In this document: one piece after another, positions 12,205 to 22,668 of the stretch
Numbering within the stretch: the stretch's first letter is position 1
How the letters are laid out: each line of letters begins with the position of its first letter
From: Diadophis punctatus similis
Taxonomy: Eukaryota > Chordata > Lepidosauria > Squamata > Dipsadidae
Assembly (NCBI GenBank): GCA_023053685.1
Contig: JALIGW010000003.1
Span: 51,101,496-51,165,495, forward strand
DNA length: 64,000 nt
Direction of reading: 5' to 3'
The notes under the pieces: model-generated
The model's input: only the letters and a program-made list of their open reading frames with translations
Database searches by the model: none
Told to the model about the DNA's origin: nothing
Made by a program: the position numbers and the translations under genes

Positions 12205-12824
12205 GAGAAGGTAAATTTCAGAAAGCAGCAAGATGAGAGTAGGGAAATATTTAGCTCATAATTTCTCTTATCTGAATCTAGGAACACATGTTAACTTTTT
12301 CACTTTAAAAGGTAGAGGCTACTGTATGCTCTAAACAAAAATCTTCAACTTTGAGAGGTTTGTAGGCATATTTAAAATTAAATGAGTGCTCTCACAAAAT
12401 GACTGCCATGAGGAAGGAGACTAAGGTCTAGGTTGGGATTAGATTCATTCATAAAATAGCTGCCAGCTGGTAGCAATCACAAAATACATTCAGGAGAAGG
12501 CAAACTGGGGAGGAACCTCCTGCCATTTCTGCTACCCTCTTAATATGTTCTCAGCTATCCTTAGCTTACCACGTTCTGCGCAGGTGAGCATACTTCCAAT
12601 AAAGCTTTGCGTTGCCATCACTCAGCATTTCTAAATTCTAAGAACACCTATGGGACCTGAGACATTTGTAGCACGGCTGATTTCTACTTCACTGTTCCCA
12701 CAAAATGAAAACATTTCTTTAAAAAAAAAATTAAGTCAGGCAATCAATTGCTCTGAAGCTTAATTTTACCCTCCGATTTCTTAAAAATAAAGAACAAAGG
12801 AAATAATATTTCTGGTCTCCCATA

Positions 12825-13461
12825 CAGGTGCTCCTTGGACTTACAATTACAATTGGGACCAGAATCTCAGTTGTTGAGTGAAACGGTTGTTAAATGAGAT
12901 GCCCACATGATCACTTCGCTCAATGACCACAATCCTGGTTCTCCGAGTTGCAGTTGTTAAATGACCCGTGTGGGTCATTTAAGTGGATAGAGCGAAACAG
13001 TTGCCTGCTGAAGGAACGCAAACAGCTCCCCTCCATGCATGGGAAGGGGACTCCTGCAGTAGAGTGCAGGAACAGAGCTTGGATCTTCAGGATTCTCCAT
13101 TTATCCAGCCCAGTGCTGGAGTTCCCCTCCCCCTCCATGAGCAGACAGAAACTCCTGTGCTGGGCTGGAAAAATGGAGCTCAGATCTTCATGATCCTTGC
13201 TTTGTTTCTCCAGCCTAGCGCAGAAGTTCCTCTGCCCTCCATGCATGGAACGGAACTCCTGTGCGGTGCTGGAGAAACAAAGCTTGGATCTTCATGATCC
13301 CTACTTCATTTTTCAAGTTCAGTGCAGAGATCCCCAATGATTTCCTGGGAAAGCCAGCAGGGAAGATCACAATTGGCAATCCCATGGTTGTGGGACACTT
13401 GGCACTGGTCGTAAATGGGAACAGATTGTCAAGCAACCAAATCATGATCGTATAACCAGAG

Positions 13462-13518
<57 letters not shown>

Positions 13519-13622
13519 ATTTTACCATGGCTGGAACTGTGTATGTACCATAAAGCAACCTTTCAGAGCCGTCATAACTTCAAACAGTCCTTAATGACTG
13601 GTCTTAAGTCAAGAACTACCTA
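12825..13622 (+). mobile_element. TA-flanked MITE with internal tandem array and (GT)n
   Basis: The start CAGGTGCTCCTTGGACTTAC and the end AAGTCAAGAACTACCTA are inverted ends flanked by TA, like the copies at 16098, 22669 and 59933. TA duplication points to the Tc1/mariner superfamily. This copy is about twice the length of the others because it holds about three degenerate tandem units of ~105 bp (13000-13310) and a GT run at 13464-13515. No transposase was found. Confidence 0.75.
13464..13515. repeat. (GT)n microsatellite
   Basis: This is an uninterrupted GT run of about 26 units inside the MITE at 12825-13622. Confidence 0.98.
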
Positions 13623-13629
13623 TACAGCC

Positions 13630-14560
13630 AATCAGTAATTGCTACAGCAATTTTCTTTCTCAAAAAATTACAGTTCAGAAGACCATTCACCCTTAGGTGA
13701 CTTCCCAAGTGGCCTATTACTTTGTAGCATGATTCCTGCTGGTATTTGGTTTTTTTCAGCTTCCTCAGCCTCCTCAGCCAAATTGCACCACTGTGAATGT
13801 GCTGGTTATGCATTGTTAACTCAGCAGCCAATGCAGTAAGTGTAGCAAATTGTCATTATGTAACTGCAATTAGTTCAATCAGTACCAAATGTAACTACAA
13901 TTCTGAAAACCCGTTCACTTGTATGTCTTTTTAGAAAGCATATTCCTTCGAACTAAAGATAGGGTTGATATAAGAGCTATTTAAAGCTAGCATTTCTTGG
14001 AGTACGACAAATGAATTAAACAATTGCCATAGGTGTTTCCAGATAGAAAATCCTCTATGTAATATTGACTAGATAGTTTAAAATAAAAAGCTACAGAAAC
14101 TGCTTAGGCTATGTTATCACAGATTGACAAATGCCGTATGCTATTCTTACAGTACTTTATGTAATATTTTCTGTCTCTTCTGTTTCTTTACATTTGCTAA
14201 TATATTTACAACCCGGACTGGGGTGTTAACTAACTGCTGCATTCCAGTCTGGTTTGCGTCATGGAGTTCCACAGCTATTGATGAGTAACATATGTCTAAC
14301 ATGTGGCCAAGAAGACTCAGACTGTGTTCAAATAGGCATGGATAACTCCTCTGACCTTAGACTCAGTCTTCTATGCCACCTGAACAGCACAGTAAAATAA
14401 TTCTATGAAGCTAAACAAGTTAGGAATTGTCCACTGAGAAAGATCCTGTAAACATTGAAAAGACCAGGGCATTATCTCTTTTATGGTCTGGTACTAAAGT
14501 GTTGGATTACACGTTCATGGTCTATTGTCATGCTTGTTGGGAAAAATGGATTTTGAGTGG
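13630..14560. other. intronic DNA without recognised features
   Basis: No supportable gene, RNA or transposon boundary was seen in this stretch. Confidence 0.5.
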
Positions 14561-14564
14561 GGGG

Positions 14565-14613
14565 GGAGAGAGAGAGAGAGAGAGGGAGGGAGGGAGGGAG
14601 GGAGGCAGGGAGG

Positions 14614-14701
<88 letters not shown>
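14565..14701. repeat. (GA)n / (GGGA)n purine microsatellite
   Basis: A compound purine tract begins with G and GA units, passes through GGGA units (about 14584-14619) and ends in about 40 GA units. One strand is purine-only for over 130 bases, apart from a single C. Confidence 0.98.
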
Positions 14702-14704
<3 letters not shown>

Positions 14705-14705
14705 G

Positions 14706-14775
14706 ACTTCAACTCCCAGAATTCTCTAGCCAGCTTTGATTCAAGTTGCCAAGGTTGATAAACACTGATCTAGAA
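14706..14775. mobile_element. decayed hAT palindromic MITE remnant
   Basis: GACTTCAACTCCCAGAATTC and then CAAGTTGCCAAGGTTGATAA match the arms of the palindromic MITE at 16734-16869. Most of the central part is deleted and the left end is replaced by the GA tract. Confidence 0.65.
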
Positions 14776-15259
14776 TATAATTTGTAGGCTCTGAAGTACT
14801 TTTCTAGCACAAAAAATACTCAGAGTATATGTGGCATTATTGCATGTCATATATTTCCCCAGAAGAATCTACCCAACAACTTCTTTTTTCAGCTTCGGGC
14901 GATACCATGGTCCACTAAGCTTCTAATTCCTTAAAAACTATGTGGCTAAATTAAACTTCCAATTGCTTTTTATATATAGCAGTTTAATTTATTACAGTGA
15001 GTTTCTAGCTTATCCCAGATTTCTGCTGAGGTTTTGCATTCATGCAAACGTACAGTAGAAGTCCGTGTTAAACGAAATTATTCTAGCATTTATTAATTAT
15101 TCCTTTGTTAGAGTATCAATAAAAATAATTATTATAGGATTCAATGAACCTTCTGCTTCAGGTTCTTTGGTTATATAGGGGTTTTAGAAGGATGTGTGCA
15201 TAAACAGCCATCATTTAAATATGTCAAGACAGTGTCCTGCAGTTCATACATGATGACGA

Positions 15260-15774
15260 ACGTTAAATTCGGAAAATCCCGTATGACGAAAGAACATGTA
15301 TATGTGGGGCAAACGTTGTCGAGGATACGGCGCATATAATATTTGAATGTAGGATGTATGAGGAAGTAAGAAAACAATATCTGTCCCCAATTATAAATAA
15401 ATTTTCCCACTGGAATGTAAGGCATAAATTAAAATTTCTATTGAAGGCAGACTCTCCTCCCCTGGTAAGGGCTATCACTCGCTATCTTAATAGGATGACA
15501 GCAATACGAGCCAGCTACATTGAAAAAAATTTCATTGATTGTAAGAAAGATAAGCTGAGTTAGAGATGAGATATTTTATTTGGGTTATCTAATTTTAGAA
15601 ATTTAGTTATTGAATTTTGATATCGTTGAATTTTTGTATATATTTTTGTACGGTTGTTTCTGTATATATATTTGTATATATTTTTGTACGGTTGTTTCTG
15701 TACCTGTTTGTTCTGTTTTTCTTTTTTTTGAAAAGGCCTTCGGGCTATTCAATAAATGTACTACTACTACTACT
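15260..15774 (+). mobile_element. LINE 3' end with C-terminal zinc knuckle, (TAC)n tail
   Basis: An open frame reads RTCICGANVVEDTAH and then IIFECRMYEEV (from about 15291). This is a CxC...HxxxxxC knuckle, as at the C-terminus of several non-LTR retrotransposon polyproteins, and it ends at a stop near 15562. A 3' UTR follows with a duplicated ~31-bp unit (15633-15663, 15672-15702) and then (TAC)n. Twelve-base target duplications acatgatgacga lie at 15248-15259 and 15775-15786. The clade is uncertain. The insertion is severely 5'-truncated but not very old, judging by the intact duplication. Confidence 0.85.
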
Positions 15775-16097
15775 ACATGATGACGACAAGAGCTCTTTGG
15801 CCTCTACTCTGATCACTTTTACTGGATCTAAATCTATATAATAATTATTTTTATTATTTTTATTCATACCTTGGAACGCTCTATTTTTCACTCTCTTCTA
15901 TCCCACCCTCAACCTAAAGAGTCTCATCATTTCCAATAACTTGCAAGTATTTCCTGAGCTCTTAACAGTGTGTAATTAAAATGTAAAATTAAAACAACAG
16001 ACTTTCAAGTGCAGTATTTCTCGAATTCTGAGCTCCAACTACTCTTCTCTGCTTTATTCTATAATTTGCCAACCCCAATAACCCTGCATTATGCATA

Positions 16098-16465
16098 CAG
16101 GAAGTTCTCAGCTTATGACCACAACTGAGCCCAAAATTTCCATTGCTAAATAAGGCAGTTGTTAAGTGAGCTTTGTCCTGTTTTATGACCTTTCTTACCA
16201 CAATTGTTAAACGAATCACTGCAGTTGTTAAATTAGTTACATGGTTGTTAAGTAAATCTGGCTTCCCCGTTGACTTTGCTTGTCATAAGGTTGCAAAAGG
16301 TGATCACATGACCCCAGGACACTGCAACCATCATAAATATGAGCCAGTTGCCAAGCGTCCAAATTCTGAAATAACCATGGGGATACTGCAACGACCATAT
16401 AAAAATAAAAAATGCTCATAAATTGCAGTTGTAACTTTGAACGGTCAGTAAATGAGGATTACCTG
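16098..16465 (+). mobile_element. TA-flanked MITE (typical copy)
   Basis: The 368-bp element begins CAGGAAGTTCTCAGCTTATG and ends AATGAGGATTACCTG, flanked by TA on each side. The interior has the family motifs TTGTTAAGTGAG, GGTGATCACATGACC and ACTTTGAACGGTCA. TA duplication and short ends suggest a Tc1/mariner-type MITE without transposase. Confidence 0.8.
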
Positions 16466-16733
16466 TATACTAGCAGTGTGTGTTACTCAAAAGACTTTGA
16501 TTCAAGTCATCCCTCAGCTGAGATGTTCCTTGGGCAACTTTGCTTGGTCAATCATTATCTTTCAGCCCAACTTATTATGTAGAGCTCTCGAGTTAATGGA
16601 TTATATTTTCACAAATTCCTTGAAAAATGACTATTTAAAGAACAAAGATTTATCCAGGGAAGACAAAGCAATTAAAATTGCAATAATGTTCATTCCATTC
16701 TATTTTTGATGGCAGGGTTTCAGTCATCTAAGC

Positions 16734-16869
16734 CAGTGTTTCCCAACCTTGGCAACTTGAAGATATCTGGACTTCAACTCCCAGAATTCCCCAGCCAGCA
16801 AATGCTGGCTGGGGAATTCTGGGAGTTGAAGTCCAGATATCTTCAAGTTGCCAAGGTTGGGAAACACTG
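16734..16869. mobile_element. hAT palindromic MITE, nearly perfect foldback
   Basis: A 136-bp near-perfect palindrome starts CAGTGTTTCCCAACCTTGGC and ends with its complement. Perfect 8-bp target duplications atctaagc lie at 16726-16733 and 16870-16877. The arms show no mismatches that I could see, so this is one of the youngest insertions. The CAGTG...CAACC ends fit Charlie-type hAT elements. Confidence 0.96.
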
Positions 16870-17295
16870 ATCTAAGCCAAAGATGTGCAACTGGTTTTGG
16901 GATGAGAACTGCCCTGGGCCCTTGAATGGCATGTCAGGCCCTATATTCCACACAATAAGAAATGCCTGGGAGACGTCAGTGAGGCCAGGACACAAACTGA
17001 AGTTGATTTCCTTTAATTTTAAATTATTTGAATTAATTTAAATGCAGTTAATATAATTATATATTTAATATTTTTCACTCTTACTTTAAAAGGTTAAAAA
17101 TCTGGGAAGGCCTCAAAGGGATCATATCCAAGGTTTTCAGGAGCACATACAACCTTTGGATCTCAAATTGGAAATCTCTGTTCTAAGGCATAGTCCATAG
17201 CAAGAATCCAGAAACAGACTGTTCATCCTGGGTTTTCTTCTCCTTCCAGCCAGTTTCCCTCTTGAGTACCATATTTTCTGCCTAGCTTAGACGCA

Positions 17296-17537
17296 TAATA
17301 GCAATAGCAATAGCACTTAGACTTATATACCGCTTCATAGTGCTTTACAGCCCTCTCTAAACGGTTTACAGAGTTCAGCATATTGCCCCCAACAATCTGG
17401 GTCCTCATTTTACCGACCTCAGAAGGATGGAAGGCTGAGTCAACCTTGAGCCGGTGAGATTTGAACAGCTGAACTGCTGAACTAGCAGTCAGCTGAACTT
17501 GCAGTGCTGCTTTTAACCACTGCGCCACCTCAGCTCC
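17296..17537 (-). mobile_element. tRNA-derived SINE (family 2), full-length-like
   Basis: In element sense the head reads GAGCTGAGGTGGCGCAGTGG (Pol III A-box region) with a B-box-like GTTCAAATCTC. A body with ACCCAGATTGTTGGGGGCAA follows, and then a GCGGTATATAAGTCTAAGTG tail ending in AATAGC-type repeats (seen here as GCAATAGCAATAGC). A second copy lies at 39137-39367 and a 3' fragment at 33311-33414. Confidence 0.85.
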
Positions 17538-17549
17538 TCACTAGAGCTC

Positions 17550-18890
17550 CTAAGCTAGAGACAAGGTAGGTAGACACCAAATATGGCTTGGCTCACATTA
17601 AATTTCCTATCCACTCTAGCGCAAAGAAATAAAGCACATTGTGTTAAATCTCTTTTTGTTGTTGTTGTTCAATGCAATGCAAATAATGTACAATTCAAAC
17701 ATTAATTGATTGTACAAATAAGTTTATAGTCCTTCCCAAGCAAGGCTTTTTCATGGCAGTTTCCTCAGTATATTGTTGTGGTTATCTGAAGCCAAGAGCA
17801 TGTAAAGGCATGTGCATGTGGACATTCGCACACTCATTGTTGTATAGGCAGCAGTCAATTTGATTCAGGGGAGTTCTCCATAATATTGTGGGATAACAGC
17901 TAAACTTTACTTACAAAAGTAGGGAAAAATCAATTGACTCTTACAAAAAGAATATTCTCTTAGCTTCTTAACATGCCATTCTCACTAGGTAGCCCTTTTC
18001 TAATCATGGTGATTTACAATGCCTTGGAGGTAACTATAAAAAGCTCAACACTGACATACAATCCCTAATTAACCTGAAATATGCACTAACGCTACAGGAG
18101 GTATGCAATGTTACGGAATTATACTACAAAAATATAATAGAGGTTCATAGAAGCAATTTCATGAGAACACCACAGTAACAAAGATTATTGTATTAGTATA
18201 GGATCCACTCCTTGTTGTTGTTTAAATTAACCTCCACTGTAAATAACAAAAATGGCATAACTAACTTTGTATTCTCTTTGTATTTCAGAGGTGCCTAATA
18301 CATTTCTGTGCCTGAACAATTCTTTTAAAGATTCATCTCCCTACTTAAATATGCTTTTCCTCCCACAAAAGGAATTTTAAAGAGGACTAAGTAAAACCAC
18401 AATATCCTTTTCATACATAAATGGGTTAGGTCTTTTGAATAGAGACTGCATTGTCACTTCAAAGCCATTCTTGCTATTATCCCATACATTCATATAGGAG
18501 GTATTCCTTTTTGTATGAGGTAATGAGTAGGCCCGATTGTGGCTGTGATTTATTAGTGCATCCTCTTTGGAGCAGCACTGCACCTGCATTTACAGAGATG
18601 GGACACCCACGAAGGTGGATGGTTTATTAGGGACAGCTCATCCTCAAACAACCCACAGCATTTTAAGGGGAAATGATCCAGATTTAGACCTGCTCTAACA
18701 GGTGTCTTTTAGAATACTTTTTTTAAACAGTTATATATATCTAAGGTGAGGCAAACAATTCGTTGCTTGTAGTAATCACTCCATGAAAACAAGTATATCA
18801 GCTCCACCACCACCTTTGAAGATGAGAGGTAGAGAAAGGCCAATGGAATTCTCATTATTTTTCAATGCTGTGGCTTGCCAAATGCTTAGA
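17550..18890. other. intronic DNA without recognised features
   Basis: No exon, RNA gene or transposon end could be supported on either strand here. Confidence 0.5.
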
Positions 18891-18891
18891 A

Positions 18892-19633
18892 ATAGAATAG
18901 AATAGAATAACAAGAGTTGGAAGGGACCTTAATCCAACCTCCTGCTTAGGCAGGAAACCCTACACCACTTCAGACAAATGGTTATCCAACATCTTCTTTA
19001 AAACTTCCAGTGTTGGAGCATTCACAACTTCTGGAGGCAAGCTGTTCCACGGATTAATTGTTCTAACTGTCAGGAAATTTCTCCTTAGTTCTAAGTTGCT
19101 TCTCTCCTTGATTAGTTTCCACTCATTGCTTCTTGTTCTACCCTCAGGAGCTTTGGAGAATAGTTTGACTCCCTCTTCTTTGTGGCAACCCCTGAGATAT
19201 TGGAACACTGCTATCATGTCTCCCCTAGTCCTTCTTTTCATTAAACTAGACATACCCAGTTCCTGCAACCATTCTTCATATGTTTTAGCCTCCAGTCCCC
19301 TAATCATCTTTGTTGCTCTTCTCTGCACTCTCTCTAGAGTCTCAACATCCTTTTTATATTGTGGCGACCAAAACTGGATGCAATATTCCAAGTGTGGCCT
19401 TACTAAGGCATTATAAAGTGGTATTAACACTTCACATGATCTTGATTCTATCCCTCTGTTAATGCAGCCCAGAACTGTGTTGGCTTTTTTGGCAGCTGTT
19501 GCACTCTGCTGGCTCATATTTAAATGGTTGTCCACTAGGACTCCAAGATCCCTCTCACAGTTACTACTGTTGAGCAAGGTACCACATATACTGTACCTGT
19601 GCATTTTGGTTTTCTTGCCTAAATGTAGAACCT
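18892..19633 (-). mobile_element. CR1 LINE, 3' end with ORF2 C-terminus and (AATAG)n tail
   Basis: The minus strand carries 214 open codons (19604 to 18960) reading GVLVDNHLNMSQQ, then ALVRPHLEYCIQFWSPQYKK and VRTINPWNSLPPEVV. This is the thumb and C-terminal part of CR1 ORF2. The frame continues upstream as VLHLGKKTK to about 19633, where the copy is 5'-truncated. The CR1 3' end AAGGTCCCTTCCAACTCTTG is followed by (ATTCT)n, i.e. AATAG units at 18892-18911. The intact frame suggests a young copy. It has no RT core and so is immobile. Confidence 0.95.
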
Positions 19634-19639
19634 TTAGGA

Positions 19640-20980
19640 AAAATAGAAAGATAGAGCTTAGTGAAGTGAGTCTTCAAAGTACATACCAAATGCCCAGATC
19701 CAAACTGCTATCCAATATTTATCCTCACGATAACACAAAGATGGAAATTCTATACCTCTCTAGAAACACTGCCTATAGGGTTATATGAATTATAGTTGAG
19801 CAAAATTTGAAAAGACACAGATTTCCTATCCTGGTTTAACATAAAGGGAATTCAACATTTCTTCATTTGGCATAAATTATGATTTAATGTTTGGGTTATC
19901 ACAGCTAACATTTGAAACCTGGCAAGTGACAATGGAAATGAATAAATCCAATGTAAATACAAAATCCACTTTTCTTATAGCAGTCTTCCCCAGCCAGCCT
20001 TCCACAACTTGGCATATTCTACATATATTTCCCATTCCCAGAATTCCCATAGCTACTGCTGAGAATTAGGGGAGCTAAAATCCTCATATCTAAAGAATAT
20101 CCAATTTGGGAAAAGCTATCTCCAAAACTGAATTTTCATTTGACTTTGGTAGATGCATGCATTAAAATGGTCTTTGGTTACTAATGATACTCATATATGA
20201 TACTAATAGCCTTATTGGTCAATGAAAGAGCTGACTGTATCTTCCTAGGCATTTTAACTATGAGTTTAAGAAAACACTTGCATTTTTTTCTCCAGAACCA
20301 AAGATTAAAAAGTTAAGAATTTCCCAAAACAAGTTCAACACCTGATGTTTGTACATTCATGTAGTTCACAGCAGTAGAAAAGTGTTACATGAAGGCAATT
20401 GAATTTAGTTTCAGAAGCTACGGTAAGCATTTTTTATATTCCAGTGATAAATAATATTTTAAATTGAATTAGGATTATCTAGTAAGGACTGATAGCCAAG
20501 TAATTAAGTTTTTACACAATTAAACAAAATTATTGTTACTATTTGAATATAGACAATTTTCTTCCCTGTGTAATATAAGATCTAATTCAGTGTAAGATAT
20601 AGCTCCTTGCTAAGAGTCTACTAGGGATGGGCAGGCTATAAATATGGTGAAAGGAAGGAAAGAATTTGTTATTACCCAAATCTGTACACTTCAAAATATA
20701 ATTATCTTAATCTCTTATTTCCAAATAATTTCTAGAAAACATTTAGAATCATTCATTTTTTATGAACCAATTCCTACAGTAAAATAATTTTGAAAAGTCT
20801 GGTTCCATGTTCCTGTTCTACCAGAATTTAAAGTAATATAAAACAAAGGTTCCCCTCCCCCCCAGTAGTGATGCCTAATTTTATTCTACAGGGAAGCTCA
20901 ATTTGATCTACTCTCTGTTTGCTTAGCATCATTATACTAATTTTTTAATTCATCATTTGGGAAGTTTTGATAAGCAGCAT
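19640..20980. other. intronic DNA, one doubtful MITE remnant
   Basis: AT-rich DNA without genes. At about 19988-20115, CCAGCCTTCCACAACTTGGC and CCAGAATTCCCATAGCTACT vaguely resemble an old copy of the palindromic hAT MITE, too decayed to be sure. Confidence 0.45.
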
Positions 20981-20994
20981 AAAGAATCATTCAA

Positions 20995-21205
20995 CAGGGA
21001 AGGCGTGGCCAGCGCCGCGGCGGTACGGAGCTTTCCCCGTGTCCTGTGGGAAAGCTCTGAATCTACACCGACCGGGTCAGAACCACCCAGGTGGGGTGGA
21101 GAAGAAGAAGAGCGCCTGTCGGCGGACTGGGGGGCTGCAAACCCCCCAGGGAGCCGACTTTGTCTCCTCGACTTTGTCTCCTTTGTTTGCTAAAAACAAA
21201 GTAAA
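20995..21205. other. isolated GC-rich insert of unknown origin
   Basis: About 210 bases of GC-rich, CpG-containing DNA (GGCGTGGCCAGCGCCGCGGC and onward) stand out sharply from AT-rich intron. A 14-base unit CGACTTTGTCTCCT is repeated once in tandem near the right end. No inverted ends, tail or protein similarity were recognised. It could be a LINE 5' UTR or a MITE piece. Confidence 0.45.
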
Positions 21206-21229
21206 ACAGAAACGTCTGAGGTATAATTA

Positions 21230-22460
21230 GAATTACAGTGCCCCTACACTGATATGTAGGAGTAGAAAGACACAGTTATTTTTGAAGCCTAAGCTAAACC
21301 AACTAGTTGGCTGTGTTGCTTGTTATACTTTTAATTTTAATTCTTGCAACCAAGTGGCAAGTTAATGATATCACAGTGATTCAAGTTTATATCCCAGCCA
21401 CCCAGGGTCAATTTAAGGTTAAGTGGCACCTAAATTGAATAAAATACACACATACATACATACATATACCCCATTTATTTTAATCCTACTTGTCTACTCT
21501 ATAAATCTATAATTTTATTTGCTTAGTGGTTTTACTTTATGCTAGTTAATGGCCATAATAGAGAATAATGATAAAGCTAATTCTGTAATTCTACTTTTTT
21601 CGGTTAGAAAATGTTAGAAAAGAAAATGCCTAGAAAACGTTCTTATTATTCCAATTAATGTTGCCAAGCAAACTGAATTTGGAACTTCACCATCTATGTT
21701 GCAGAGAATCTCACTGCAAGATTAATATTCAATGTTAATTGTAAAGTTAGAATACAGTCTAGTAACACCACCTTTGAAAGGAGCATTAATGCAATGCCCT
21801 TTTAATAAATGCTTCAGGGGCTCAGATTTTCATACTGTGCTTTATACCAAGTTAGAAAATAACAATAATAGATAAAATAATCAATAATATATGTATTCAT
21901 ATGGAAAATTCAGAAAATATTATTCTTATAGTCACATATTGAGATATTCCAGTTTGTACTTTTTCTTGTTTCCTCCTTACCAATTTCACTTTATTAGTAA
22001 AAGTTTGAAAACATGAAAATAAAATGATTCTGCTGGCTTTCCATGTTAGTATTACTTGCAAAATGATGAAACAGATGAAAAGTAAAGATAAAAAAACAGC
22101 AGTAAAAGGAATGATCAGTATAGTAGTTTATCTTCTGTGGGAGAGAGTTAGAGGCTGTAACGTTCACCCCATTTTCTCCTGGATTAATAATAAGCTGTGA
22201 ACTAGCTATAGGAAATAAATAATTAAATTGTTCAATTTCACATTACAATTTTATGGTGCATATTATTATGAATTAGCTTTGAAAAACATATATAACCACT
22301 ATAAATACACCTCATCACAAATTATCACAAAAACTTAGATTCTGGGTAAAATGGAAAATTTTGAATATAAGCAGCAGCTAGCCTTCATCTCCATAATTAC
22401 TTGTTTTCAGTATATTTCATAAGACTGAAACTTGTTAATTTGGAAAAAGGCAAAGTCCAA
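21230..22460. other. intronic DNA without recognised features
   Basis: This is intron sequence beyond the exon 5 donor of EIF2B3, AT-rich, with a short (CATA)n run near 21445-21468. Nothing else was recognised. Confidence 0.5.
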
Positions 22461-22467
22461 AACTTAC

Positions 22468-22579
22468 TTTTGAAGGATAGATCTCTTAATGACAATTTCT
22501 TCATCCAGATCTGCTTCATTGGCCATAAAAAGCAATCTCTTCTCTGAGTCATCTACTCCAATGAAGTCACGCTGTTCCA
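22468..22579 (-). CDS. EIF2B3: EIF2B3 fourth coding exon (residues 150-186, plus 2 bases)
   Basis: The acceptor CCTATTTCAG is followed by 112 bases reading (V)[18 protein letters not shown] and then a segment ending [11 protein letters not shown], with a strong donor AAAA|GTAAGT. The last two bases (AA) need one more base from exon 6 to make the lysine that precedes HPRIRF in the known protein, so the gene must continue below 22468. VEQRDFIG and the ANEADLDEE segment are hallmarks of eIF2B gamma at the end of its N-terminal domain. Frame and phase agree with the exon at 25230-25389. No defects were seen. Confidence 0.95.
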
Positions 22580-22668
22580 CTGAAATAGGAAATCATAACA
22601 TAACTCTTTTACAATTCTTGTCTCTAGCCTAGTAAGAGTATGGCTAGACACCTGAAACAAAGCATATA

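Noticed and set aside
14427..14758. Arg/Glu-rich and Ser/Leu-rich frames
   Set aside because: Translation of the GA microsatellite.
17296..17537. tRNA gene on the minus strand
   Set aside because: The A-box and B-box belong to a tRNA-derived SINE; the sequence cannot form a full cloverleaf and continues into a SINE body and tail.
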